Shown: one piece after another, positions 26,136 through 34,437 of the stretch | Layout of the letters: each line of letters opens with the position of its first letter | Numbering within the stretch: position 1 is the stretch's first letter | From: Paracoccaceae bacterium | GTDB lineage: Bacteria; Pseudomonadota; Alphaproteobacteria; Rhodobacterales; Rhodobacteraceae | DNA length: 64,000 nucleotides | Direction: 5' to 3' | Assembly: GCA_014872815.1 (NCBI GenBank) | Contig: WKFK01000015.1 | Location: forward strand, 1-64,000 | The notes under the pieces: generated by a model | The model's input: only the letters and a program-made list of their open reading frames with translations | Database searches by the model: none | What the model was told of the DNA's origin: nothing | Position numbers and translations under genes: made by a program

Positions 26136-28046
26136 ATGGAGCGAGCCGCAGTCACACAGGCAATGACCGTTGCCGGTTTGAACCTGATTAAACAGGCGAT
26201 GTCGATCTATGACAGCGATCTGAAGCTGGTGGTTGCCAATGCCCGTTTCCGCGAGATGTTTTCCATTCCCCGCGTGCTGACACAGCCGGGCGCGCCTTTT
26301 CCCGAAACCATCCGCTTTCTGATTGAGAACGGCGAATATGGTGACATTCGCGATGAGGACAAAGAGGCTTTCATCAAGGAACGCGTAGATCGCGCTTTGA
26401 ATTTTGAGCCGCATTATTTTGAACGTCAGCGGGCAGATGGGCGCTGGGTTTCTGTGGAAGGGTCGCCTTTGCCGGAGGGCGGCTGGGTCGCGGTCTACAC
26501 CGACATCACCTCCACCAAACGGCAGGAGGCGTTGCTAAGGTCCCGCTCTGAAGAGCTGTCAGATCAGTTGCTACAATATGCCGAAGAGCTGTCCGCCACC
26601 AACCGCGAGTTGGAAGCCACCGTGCAGGCGCTTGAGGAAGTGAAGCGGCAACTCACGGACAGTGAGGCACGCATGCGGCTGACCGCGGAGATGATGCCAG
26701 CCCATATCGCCCATGTGGGCCCGGATCGTGTCTACACCTACTCTAACCGCCGTCTAAGTGCGGTGATTCCAGGGCGCCCCTCTGACATTGTCGGCATGCA
26801 CGCCAGCGCAGCATTGGGCGAAAACGCCTATACACATATCAAACCGCATATGGACAAAGCATTCCGGGGCGAACCCTCGGTGTTTGAGTTCAACGAACTT
26901 CCAAGCACGCGGCGTATCCGGGCGGCATTTACGCCGGATGACAACGAAGGCGCCGCCCGTGGCGTCTATGTGTTGTCGATGGATGTGACCGAAGAAACCC
27001 AAGCGCGGGTGGCCTTGCAGCAAACCCGCCGACGCGAGATTGCGGCGCAAATGACCAGTGGTCTGGCGCATGACTTCTCCAACCTGCTGACCATCATTTT
27101 GGGTACGCAGGCCAAGTTGCAGAAGATGGATCTGCCCGAAGAGGCCAGCTCCCTGATTGAGGCCACCTTGGGTGCGGCGCGGCGCGGCGGCACTTTGCTG
27201 GACAACCTCGCCAATGTAACTGGCCCACGGGTGCCAAAACTGGCGCCCACGGACATGACATTTTTCCTGTCTGAGTTGGAAACATTGGCGCGTCCGACGG
27301 TGGGCGAGGACGTTTCGCTGATCATCGAGAACAGCATTCCAGAGGGCGCGGTACTGCTTGATCCAGCGATGCTGCACGACTCGCTGGTGAACCTGTTGCT
27401 GAACGCAGCCCATGCCTGCGGTCAAGGCGGGACGATCCTGTTGATAGCCGAGTTGGTGCAGAACACCTGGGTACAATTCACCGTGCGCGACACCGGGCCG
27501 GGGTTCTCCGAAGAGGCGCTGGAACATGCGCTGGATCCGTTTTTCACCACCAAAGGCGCGGATGGCTCCGGGCTCGGATTGGCGATGGTCTATGACATGA
27601 CCAAGTTGGTGGGCGGCGACATCAAAGTGGCCAACACCGAAACCGGCGGTCAGGTGGTGCTGCGTTTGCCGCTGCGCCGCGCGGTGCAGGACGCCACGCC
27701 GGGGCTGGCCTTGCTCGTTGAGGACAACCCAGATCTGCGCGGGCTGATCCGCGATATGCTGACCGACATGAAGCACACGGTGATCGAAGCTGCCAGCGTC
27801 GACGAAGCCCGCGTGTTGCTGGAACAGGTGCCGGACATCAAACTGGTGTTGTCGGACATTTCGCTGGAAGGCGACGCCACTGGCGTGGACCTAATCCGTG
27901 AGTTGAGGCGCGACCGCGTGCCGACCTATCTGATGACCAGCTTGCCCCAGAGCCATGATCTCTATATCGAAGGCGCCGCGCGCGCGCCGGTGCTGCCCAA
28001 GCCCTTCACGGCAGCGCAGCTTGACCAGTTTCTGCATCCGAAGTGA
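26136..28046 (+). CDS. Hybrid sensor histidine kinase with PAS domains and receiver
   Basis: A 636-residue cytoplasmic kinase with no membrane segments. A PAS-7-like domain occupies about residues 15-125 (SIYDSDLKLVVANARFREMF), a coiled coil 130-180 and a second PAS about 183-290. The phosphoacceptor H312 is in SGLAHDFSNLLTIILG (NtrB-like), the ATPase domain has DTGPGFSEE and GSGLGLAMVYD, and a C-terminal receiver starts near 550 (LLVEDNPDLRGL, phospho-Asp in VLSDISLEG). The ATG follows AGAAGGAGA; an upstream frame to 26079 would overlap the divergent ligase. Paired with the response regulator at 28055; it may sense the substrate or CoA products of the adjacent modules. Confidence 0.9.
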   Translation: MERAAVTQAMTVAGLNLIKQAMSIYDSDLKLVVANARFREMFSIPRVLTQPGAPFPETIRFLIENGEYGDIRDEDKEAFIKERVDRALNFEPHYFERQRADGRWVSVEGSPLPEGGWVAVYTDITSTKRQEALLRSRSEELSDQLLQYAEELSATNRELEATVQALEEVKRQLTDSEARMRLTAEMMPAHIAHVGPDRVYTYSNRRLSAVIPGRPSDIVGMHASAALGENAYTHIKPHMDKAFRGEPSVFEFNELPSTRRIRAAFTPDDNEGAARGVYVLSMDVTEETQARVALQQTRRREIAAQMTSGLAHDFSNLLTIILGTQAKLQKMDLPEEASSLIEATLGAARRGGTLLDNLANVTGPRVPKLAPTDMTFFLSELETLARPTVGEDVSLIIENSIPEGAVLLDPAMLHDSLVNLLLNAAHACGQGGTILLIAELVQNTWVQFTVRDTGPGFSEEALEHALDPFFTTKGADGSGLGLAMVYDMTKLVGGDIKVANTETGGQVVLRLPLRRAVQDATPGLALLVEDNPDLRGLIRDMLTDMKHTVIEAASVDEARVLLEQVPDIKLVLSDISLEGDATGVDLIRELRRDRVPTYLMTSLPQSHDLYIEGAARAPVLPKPFTAAQLDQFLHPK

Positions 28047-28054
28047 GCCCCGCC

Positions 28055-28759
28055 ATGACCGCCCCGCTTGTCACCATCCTGGACGATGAACCGGAAATCC
28101 GCATGATTTTGGCGGACGCCTTGGAAGACGCGGGCTTTCGCACCATGGCGTTTTCCCGCGCCACAGAATTTGAAGCTGCGCTCAAATCCACCACGCCGGA
28201 TGTCTGTCTGGTGGATCTGGGCCTACCGGACAAAGACGGGTTGTCGCTGGTGCATCGGCTCGCGCTGGAACTGGGCGCGGCGGTGATCATCATCTCCGGC
28301 CGCGCACAGGTGCAGGACCGCATCACCGGGCTGGAGTTGGGCGCTGACGACTACATCATCAAGCCGTTTGACCCCACCGAAGTGGTGGCACGGGTGCGGG
28401 CGCGGCTGCGCAAAGAGAAACCCGCCGCGCCGGTTACGGCCAACACAGCCGTGTTCAACGGCTGGACCGCCTATTTTGACCGCTACGTATTGGTCGATGA
28501 AACTGGCACGGAAACCACCTTCAGCCATGCGGAAGGCGAAGTGCTGCGCCTGTTTCTGGATAGCCCCAAACGGTTGATCAGCCGGGCGCAGATGCAAGAG
28601 ACCTTGGGCGGCGCGGCGGGCGAAAGCTTTGACCGGGCTATGGATGTGCGGATTTCGCGCCTGCGCACCAAGCTCAAGGAAGACCCGAAAAACCCACGTC
28701 TTATCAAAACCATCTACGGCGCGGGCTATATCTTTTTGGGTGATGTGACCTGGCAGTAA
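28055..28759 (+). CDS. OmpR-type response regulator
   Basis: A 234-residue two-component regulator. The receiver has the acidic pocket DDEP near residue 10, phospho-Asp D54 in CLVDLGLPDKDG, and the lysine in DDYIIKPFDP. The C-terminal half is a winged helix (VLRLFLDSPKRLISRAQMQETL ... SRLRTKLKEDPKNPRLIKTIYGAGYIF). It is translationally linked to the kinase: a GTG at 28043 overlaps the kinase stop, and the ATG at 28055 is nine bases after it. I prefer 28055. DNA targets are unknown; the adjacent ligase/importer operons are the likely ones. Confidence 0.92.
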   Translation: MTAPLVTILDDEPEIRMILADALEDAGFRTMAFSRATEFEAALKSTTPDVCLVDLGLPDKDGLSLVHRLALELGAAVIIISGRAQVQDRITGLELGADDYIIKPFDPTEVVARVRARLRKEKPAAPVTANTAVFNGWTAYFDRYVLVDETGTETTFSHAEGEVLRLFLDSPKRLISRAQMQETLGGAAGESFDRAMDVRISRLRTKLKEDPKNPRLIKTIYGAGYIFLGDVTWQ

Positions 28760-28760
28760 C

Positions 28761-28780
28761 CCGCTGTATTTACACAGCGG
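28761..28780 (+). terminator. Hairpin after the response regulator
   Basis: CCGCTGT and ACAGCGG pair across a 6-nt loop one base after the stop codon. The following TTACAAAA is a weak tail, so termination may be partial. Confidence 0.4.
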
Positions 28781-28825
28781 TTACAAAATCGACACAATAT
28801 GTAGCCAAATGCCGCAAAATAAGGT

Positions 28826-29018
28826 ATGTCTTGGGATAGGTGGTCGCCAGAGCGCCCAGGTTGAATCCTCCTTCCAACCTGTGTGGCGCGGGCACATCCA
28901 CTCACGGAAGGGCCGCGGACTTTTTAGGGACAGGCGCGCGGTCTTTATGGGGACTGTGCAAGAACAAGTTCACTCCCGCCTTCCCCGCAGACCAGACCAT
29001 CGGCTGCGGGGAATTTTT
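28826..29018 (+). ncRNA. Candidate structured small RNA ending in a strong terminator
   Basis: No convincing reading frame fits here, yet the stretch ends in a strong intrinsic terminator more than 220 bases after the last gene. It also holds an extended hairpin: GCGCC-CAGGTTG (28852-28863) pairs with CAACCTG-(TGT)-GGCGC (28875-28889), giving 12 base pairs with one bulge. The 11-nt loop is AATCCTCCTTC, containing an anti-Shine-Dalgarno-like CCUCCUU. Small RNAs with CCUCC loops are known in Rhodobacter (CcsR/cuckoo RNAs), but no kinship is shown. The 5' end is approximate and no clear promoter is seen. It could instead be the response regulator 3' UTR. Confidence 0.35.
28981..29018 (+). terminator. 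Strong intrinsic terminator with no adjacent gene
   Basis: TTCCCCGCAG (28981-28990) and CTGCGGGGAA (29004-29013) form a 10-bp stem with a 13-nt loop, followed by TTTTT. It is too far from the response regulator to be its obvious end, hence the small-RNA proposal. Confidence 0.8.
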
Positions 29019-29232
29019 CTGCGTGGCACTGCGTGGCTCTAAGAGGAACGCGTTGTAGGGAAAGTCAGCTTTGAGCCCTCCTTGGCCGATGTTGGGCGGC
29101 GGATGAATGTCCACGAGTTTTATTCGCTCGCAATGTCTCGGGCTTTAGTGGGCGAATTCAGCTACACTAATGGGTTGAATTCACAACTTTTTATTGTGAC
29201 AACGTTGGGTAAAACGAATTGAGGATAGTTTA

Positions 29233-29646
29233 ATGAATACAGATAGCTGGCTGACGTTGGTCCGCAGTGAGGGGTTTTGGGGAGGCGTCTTAGCGTCGAT
29301 TCTAGCTGCTATCATCCTTGGGATTGCAGCGTTCATTTTCCGAAACACCCTCAGAGCTGTTACCGAGCAACGCAAGCAATCTAGAGAGGAAAGTCAAGTT
29401 TTCGATGAAGCTTTGAAGCTTGGAAGTCCCTTTGCACCCTTTGCTTTCGGCGTCGCGCAAGGGCGCGCACTTCGTTATTTCGTTGTTGCAGTTTTCATCG
29501 CCTACATCGGCGACATTTTAGGGATTTTCTGGCCACTCAACATTGCAATGTACTGTTTCTCTCTTGTCTTTCTTTTTCAGAGTTTAAGGTGGTTTTACAG
29601 GATCGAAGATCGAGCCAAACAGATCCTGAAATCTGAACAAAAATAG
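29233..29646 (+). CDS. Uncharacterised two- or three-helix membrane protein, AT-rich
   Basis: A 137-residue protein with hydrophobic segments near residues 14-36 and 76-117 and a basic, polar linker between (TEQRKQSREESQVFDEALK). No family recognised. GAGGATA lies seven to eight bases before the ATG. Base composition is clearly more AT-rich than its neighbours from about 29100 to 29650, suggesting acquisition from elsewhere. It is a lone gene between two terminators. An inverted repeat TCACAA-N7-TTGTGA lies at 29181-29199, a possible operator. Confidence 0.6.
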   Translation: MNTDSWLTLVRSEGFWGGVLASILAAIILGIAAFIFRNTLRAVTEQRKQSREESQVFDEALKLGSPFAPFAFGVAQGRALRYFVVAVFIAYIGDILGIFWPLNIAMYCFSLVFLFQSLRWFYRIEDRAKQILKSEQK

Positions 29647-29729
29647 GATCCTACTGTCGCTAGGCAATCATAGGTGCAACCACAGCTAAGAGCGGCTAAG
29701 TCCGCACAGCCGATCTTCGCTTTCCAAAA

Positions 29730-29760
29730 AACAAAAGGCCCCCGAAAACCTCCGGGAGCC
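29730..29760 (-). terminator. Terminator of module 2 operon
   Basis: On the minus strand GGCTCCCG (29753-29760) pairs with CGGGGGCC (29737-29744) and is followed by TTTTGTTTTTT. It lies just after the binding-protein gene. Confidence 0.88.
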
Positions 29761-29784
29761 TCTGTCTCATCCAAAAAAATGCAC

Positions 29785-30939
29785 TTACTTCACAGCAACC
29801 GTTTTCCAGCCGCCGTTTTCCACCACGGAAATCACAACCTCGTCGGCACCGCGGTGATCGTCTGGGCCATAGGTGGTCTGTGAACCCGTCAGCTCGTCCA
29901 TGTAGTCCAGCGTCTCCATGGCGGCGATGAAACTTTCGTGGGTCAGGTCAGGTCCGGCCGCTTCCATTGCGCGCACGACGGTGTCTGCTGCGGAGTAACC
30001 CAGCATCGCGAAACCAGACGCGGGCTGGTCAAACTTGGCTTTGTAGTCAGCGATGAACTTGCCCGGCACAGGATCAGCCGCGCGCTCATAGAGATCGCGC
30101 CAACCGGACGCGGCATAAAGCCCGTCGGTCACGCCGCCCGGCACCATCGCCACCGGTTCGAGGAAGCCTGCGGAGGTGTTGAGGAATTTCACGTCGGTCC
30201 AGCCCAGCTTCTTGGCGGTGCCCACAACCGTGATGCCCTGACGCACGCCCAGCGCCATGGTGATCACGTCACATTCCGCTGCCTTCAGCTTGGTCAGAGA
30301 GCCGACAAAATCCAGCTCGTCCGGCTTGTGCGTGGTTTCGCCTGCCATGCTCAGACCCATGCTGTCGGCAAGGTCTTTGGTGGACTCGGCAATCTCTTTG
30401 CCAAAGTCAGACGGGATATACATGGTGCAGAGGTTTTTAGCCTCAAACTCTTCTGCAAGATACTTCGCGCCGACCTGCACTTGGTCGTAGTAGCTTGAGA
30501 AACCAATGAATTTATTGTCCATCGGCTCCTGCAACATTTGCCGCGCCGCCGACAGCGGGCCGACGTTTGGAATGCCCTTCGGGTCCAAAAGCTTGAAACC
30601 TGCTACGTTCATCGGCGTGCCCAGCGACAGCAGCATCGCAAAGGCTTTGTCCCGGTTCAGAAGCTTGTTGTAGCCCTGCATCGCACGCGGGATCTGGTAT
30701 CCGTTGTCCTCCACAACAAACCGGATCTGACGCCCGTGTACACCGCCTTCGGCGTTCACCTCATCAAAACGCATGTTGGCGCCATTGACCGCCGGAACGC
30801 CCACCGCAGCAAAGATGCCGGACAGATCGTTTACGGACCCAATCACCACCTCGCCGTCGCTCACGCCTTGCGTGTCCGCGGCGACCTGGGAAGCCAGCGC
30901 CGCGGCGCCAACTGCCATTGCAGTCGTCAGTTTCTTCAT
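29785..30939 (-). CDS. Periplasmic substrate-binding protein of HAAT importer (module 2)
   Basis: A 384-residue LivK-type binding protein with a signal peptide (MKKLTTAMAV ... QVAA, cut before DTQG). The mature start TQGVSDGEVVIGSVNDLSG and the region GVPAVNGANMRFDEVNAEGGVHGR are typical of the family. It is the last gene of the module 2 operon, followed by a terminator, whereas in module 1 the binding protein is internal. Ligand unknown; the preceding acyl-CoA ligase suggests an organic acid. Confidence 0.9.
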   Translation of the reverse strand: MKKLTTAMAVGAAALASQVAADTQGVSDGEVVIGSVNDLSGIFAAVGVPAVNGANMRFDEVNAEGGVHGRQIRFVVEDNGYQIPRAMQGYNKLLNRDKAFAMLLSLGTPMNVAGFKLLDPKGIPNVGPLSAARQMLQEPMDNKFIGFSSYYDQVQVGAKYLAEEFEAKNLCTMYIPSDFGKEIAESTKDLADSMGLSMAGETTHKPDELDFVGSLTKLKAAECDVITMALGVRQGITVVGTAKKLGWTDVKFLNTSAGFLEPVAMVPGGVTDGLYAASGWRDLYERAADPVPGKFIADYKAKFDQPASGFAMLGYSAADTVVRAMEAAGPDLTHESFIAAMETLDYMDELTGSQTTYGPDDHRGADEVVISVVENGGWKTVAVK

Positions 30940-30986
30940 AGTTTCCTCCCGTTTGAAGTGTGGTCTGGGGCCACATGAAATCGATG

Positions 30987-32879
30987 TTAGTACATTTCCT
31001 CTATGAGTCCCGCGTGTTTCTTCTCCACAAAACTGCGCTTGAGCTTCATGGTCGCGGTCAGTTCTTCATCCTCCGCCGTCAGCAAGACGTTGATCAGGCG
31101 AAACTCCTTGATCTGTTCTACGCGGGCGAACTCTTTGTTCACGGCGTCCACTTCGCCTTTGATGAGGTCCACCACGTCTTGGGCGGCGCAGAGCGAGGCA
31201 AAATCCGAGAACGGCACTTTGCGATCCTGAGCGTACTTCTCCACATTCTCCTGATCGATCATAATCAGGCAGGTCAGGTATTTGCGCGCGTCGCCAATCA
31301 CCACCGCATCCGAGATGTAATGGCTGAACTTCAGGCGGCTTTCGATCTCCGCCGGGGTGATGTTTTTGCCACCAGCAGTGATGATGATGTCCTTGAGCCG
31401 CCCGGTGATGGTCACAAAACCGTCGTCGTCCAGTTTGCCCACGTCCCCCGTGCGCAGCCAGCCATCATTGGTGAAGGTCTCCGCCGTTTTCTCGTTGTTG
31501 CGCCAGTAGCCTTGGAAGTTGTTCAGGCCAAAGGTCTGAATTTCACCGTCCTCGGCAATGCGCACCTGAAAGCCCGGCACAGCTTTGCCCACGCTGCCCA
31601 GCTTGTTGTCGTCCGGCAGGTTGATCGAGGCCAGACCGGCATTTTCGGTCATGCCGTAACCTTCCAGAAGCTGCACGCCAATCGCCCAATACCAACGGAT
31701 CAATTCCGGGCTAATTGGAGCGGCACCGGTGCCGCCGCGGCGCATTTTGTCCATGCCCAACATCCGGCGCAGATTGCGCAACACCAGGAAATCCCAGATC
31801 GCATAATTGATCTGCACGCCACTTGGCACCGGCTTGCGCTCCAGCAGGTAGTCCGCGCGTTTTAACCCGGCTTTGACGGCCAGATTGAAACACAGCCGCC
31901 CGATGGGCGTGGCTTCCTGTGCCAACACCAGCACGCGGGAATAGATCTTCTCCCACACACGCGGCACCGCCGTAAAATGCGCGGGCGAGACTTCTTGCAG
32001 GTTGTCAAAAACCGTTTCCGGGCTTTCGGCAAAGTTCACCGTGGATTTGCCCGCAATCGGGAAATAGGCCGACACGTTGCGCTCCAGGATGTGGCACAGC
32101 GGCAGGAAGCAGAGCTGTTCATCCTGGTCCATCGTCGGCAGCGCATGGGCGCCGGACACACAGGCGGCAATCACGTTTTCCTGTGACAACATCGCGCCTT
32201 TGGGCATGCCAGTGGTGCCGGAAGTGTAGATCAGCAGACCGGTGTCTTCCGGTTTGGCTTTCTTGATCTCTTCCTCAAAGACCCCGTGATTTTCCGCCTC
32301 ATAGGCACGCCCGGTTTCATAAAGGTCGTCCAGAAACACACATTTATCGTGGCGCAAGTCATGCAACCCGTCTTGGTCCAAGATGATGACCTTCACCACA
32401 TGGCTGGCCTGGTCTTCGATCTCCAGAAATTTGTCGAGCTGCTCGTCATTTTCCACAAACAGAAAGCGGCTGCCGCTGTCGCGCAGCAGATACTCCAACT
32501 GGCTTGCGGAGTCGGTTGTGTAAACACCCGAGGCAATCCCACCCACGCATTGGATGCCCATGTCGGCATAAAGCCATTCCTTACGGTCTTCGGAAAGGAT
32601 CGAAACCACCTCGCCGCGTTCCAACCCCAAGGCCCGCAGGCCAAGGCCGATCCATTTGGCATGGGTCCAGTAGTCGGCCCAGGAATAGCTCTGCCAGATG
32701 CCGAGGTCTTTTTCCCGATGGGCCGTGCGGTCGCGCAGCTGTTCGCAGCGTTTTTGAAACAGGCCAACAACCGTGTCACAGCCGTCCACCAGCGCGGGTT
32801 TCTGCCCTGGTGTGGCAGAGACAATCACGCCGTTGATTTCGACCTGTTCTGGCGGCTGGGATGTGGTTTGAATGTTCAT
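30987..32879 (-). CDS. Long-chain-type acyl-CoA synthetase (AMP-binding), module 2
   Basis: A 630-residue adenylate-forming ligase. The P-loop IYTSGTTGMPKGAMLS (about residue 190), GYGMTENAG (about 410), and TGDVGKLDDDGFVTITGRLKDIIITAGGKNI (about 490-520) are intact, so it should be active on a medium- or long-chain or aromatic carboxylate. The start at 32879 has GGAGGCAGGAGC upstream; the frame open to 32903 is not used. It lies between livF and the binding-protein gene, and is a paralogue in role of the module 1 ligase, though the two differ clearly in sequence and length. Confidence 0.9.
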   Translation of the reverse strand: MNIQTTSQPPEQVEINGVIVSATPGQKPALVDGCDTVVGLFQKRCEQLRDRTAHREKDLGIWQSYSWADYWTHAKWIGLGLRALGLERGEVVSILSEDRKEWLYADMGIQCVGGIASGVYTTDSASQLEYLLRDSGSRFLFVENDEQLDKFLEIEDQASHVVKVIILDQDGLHDLRHDKCVFLDDLYETGRAYEAENHGVFEEEIKKAKPEDTGLLIYTSGTTGMPKGAMLSQENVIAACVSGAHALPTMDQDEQLCFLPLCHILERNVSAYFPIAGKSTVNFAESPETVFDNLQEVSPAHFTAVPRVWEKIYSRVLVLAQEATPIGRLCFNLAVKAGLKRADYLLERKPVPSGVQINYAIWDFLVLRNLRRMLGMDKMRRGGTGAAPISPELIRWYWAIGVQLLEGYGMTENAGLASINLPDDNKLGSVGKAVPGFQVRIAEDGEIQTFGLNNFQGYWRNNEKTAETFTNDGWLRTGDVGKLDDDGFVTITGRLKDIIITAGGKNITPAEIESRLKFSHYISDAVVIGDARKYLTCLIMIDQENVEKYAQDRKVPFSDFASLCAAQDVVDLIKGEVDAVNKEFARVEQIKEFRLINVLLTAEDEELTATMKLKRSFVEKKHAGLIEEMY

Positions 32880-32893
32880 GCTCCTGCCTCCCC

Positions 32894-33667
32894 TCAGCGC
32901 CACGTCTTCTTGCGTTTCCAGCGGCGTTCCCCGCGCGCGCCTTCTTCTTGGTGACCAAGGTAGAAGGCTTTGATGTCTTCGCTTTCCATCAAGCGCTCGG
33001 CGGTGTCATCCATTACGATGCGACCGACCTCCATGACGTAGCCCACATCTGCGAGATCCAGTGCCACTTTGGCGTTTTGCTCGACCAGCATCATGGTCAC
33101 GCCTTCGTCTTTGTTCAGGCGCTTGAGGATGGCGAATATCTCTTGCACCAAGAGCGGCGACAGACCCAAGGATGGCTCATCCAGCAGCATGATCTTGGGC
33201 CGCAGCATCAACCCCCGCCCGATGGCGAGCATCTGTTGTTGACCTCCGGACAGAGTGCCCGCTTCTTGGTGACGGCGCTCGGCAAGGATCGGAAAGTAGT
33301 CAAAAACCATCTGCCGATCTCGTTCGATCTCCGCCTTGTCGCTGCGCGTGTAGGCGCCAAGCGAGAGGTTTTCATCCACTGTTAGAAGCGGGAAGACCTC
33401 ACGGCCTTCGGGCACATGCACGATGCCTTGACCAACCACTTTGTGCGGCTCCATGCCTTGGATTTCGCGGCCTTCAAACACCACTTGGCCTTTTTCGGGG
33501 TCCATGATGCCGGAGATGGTTTTCAGAAGCGTCGACTTGCCCGCGCCATTGGCGCCCAGCACGGTCACCACCTGTCCTTTTTCGACCTTCAGCGAAACGC
33601 CACGGATCGCCATGATCGGGCCGTAGAAGCTCTCGATGTTCTTGATATCAAGCACTGTTTCGCCCAT
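32894..33667 (-). CDS. livF: ABC transporter ATPase, LivF type (module 2)
   Basis: A 257-residue ATPase: Walker A GANGAGKST (about residue 39), signature LSGGQQQML (about 137) and Walker B IMLLDEPSLGLSP. Like the module 1 LivF it ends in an Arg/Lys-rich tail (GERRWKRKKTW). The ATG at 33667 overlaps the livG stop; a GTG one codon earlier is possible. It acts with LivG. Confidence 0.92.
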   Translation of the reverse strand: MGETVLDIKNIESFYGPIMAIRGVSLKVEKGQVVTVLGANGAGKSTLLKTISGIMDPEKGQVVFEGREIQGMEPHKVVGQGIVHVPEGREVFPLLTVDENLSLGAYTRSDKAEIERDRQMVFDYFPILAERRHQEAGTLSGGQQQMLAIGRGLMLRPKIMLLDEPSLGLSPLLVQEIFAILKRLNKDEGVTMMLVEQNAKVALDLADVGYVMEVGRIVMDDTAERLMESEDIKAFYLGHQEEGARGERRWKRKKTWR

Positions 33668-34437
33668 CACGCCGCCCCCGCGCCAAGGTAGGCCTCAATC
33701 ACGGCCGGGTCAGATTGCACCTGTTGTGGCGTGCCTTCGGCAAGCTTGGCCCCATCAGCCAGCGCCAACACGCGGTCGGACACGCCGGAGACCAACCCCA
33801 TGTCGTGCTCCACCATCAACACGGTGATGCCCATCTGTTTGCGGATGTCGTCAATCCACCAACGCATGTCTTGGGTTTCTTCCACCGACAGACCGGAGGC
33901 CGGTTCATCGAGCAGCAAAAGCCGGGGACCAGAGGCCAGCGCGCGGCCCAACTCGACCACCTTACGAACCCCATAAGGCAGCCCTGCAATCATCTTGTCG
34001 CGATAGGGTTGCAGGTCGAGGAAATCGATAACTTCTTCAACGGCTTCACGGTGGCGTTTTTCTTCCTGCCGCACCTTGGGCGTGAACAGCATCTCCTGCA
34101 GCATATTGGTCTTACGATGGCGATGTCGCCCAACGAGCAGGTTCTGCAAAACCGTCGCGTGGTCAAACAGCTCGATGTTTTGGAACGTGCGCGCAATGCC
34201 GAGGTCGGCCACGGAATCTGCGTTACGATCCAAGAGGTTATGACCGTCAAAGGTGATCGCGCCAGCGTAAGGGTTGTAGAAGCGTGAGATCAGATTGAAG
34301 ACGGTGGATTTGCCTGCACCGTTGGGGCCAACGATGGCGTAAACCTCGCCTTCCTCTACCGAAAAGGTCAGATCGTTCACCGCGATCACGCCCCCAAACT
34401 TAAGCGTCGCGTTTTTGACTTCCAGCAGGTTGCTCAT
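33667..34437 (-). CDS. livG: ABC transporter ATPase, LivG type (module 2)
   Basis: A 256-residue ATPase with Walker A GPNGAGKST (about residue 36), LGIARTFQNIELFDHATVLQN, and Walker B LLLLDEPASGLS. The signature is degenerate (GLPYGVRKVVELGRAL), as in module 1. The start overlaps the livM stop by four bases (ATGA). Confidence 0.93.
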   Translation of the reverse strand: MSNLLEVKNATLKFGGVIAVNDLTFSVEEGEVYAIVGPNGAGKSTVFNLISRFYNPYAGAITFDGHNLLDRNADSVADLGIARTFQNIELFDHATVLQNLLVGRHRHRKTNMLQEMLFTPKVRQEEKRHREAVEEVIDFLDLQPYRDKMIAGLPYGVRKVVELGRALASGPRLLLLDEPASGLSVEETQDMRWWIDDIRKQMGITVLMVEHDMGLVSGVSDRVLALADGAKLAEGTPQQVQSDPAVIEAYLGAGAA

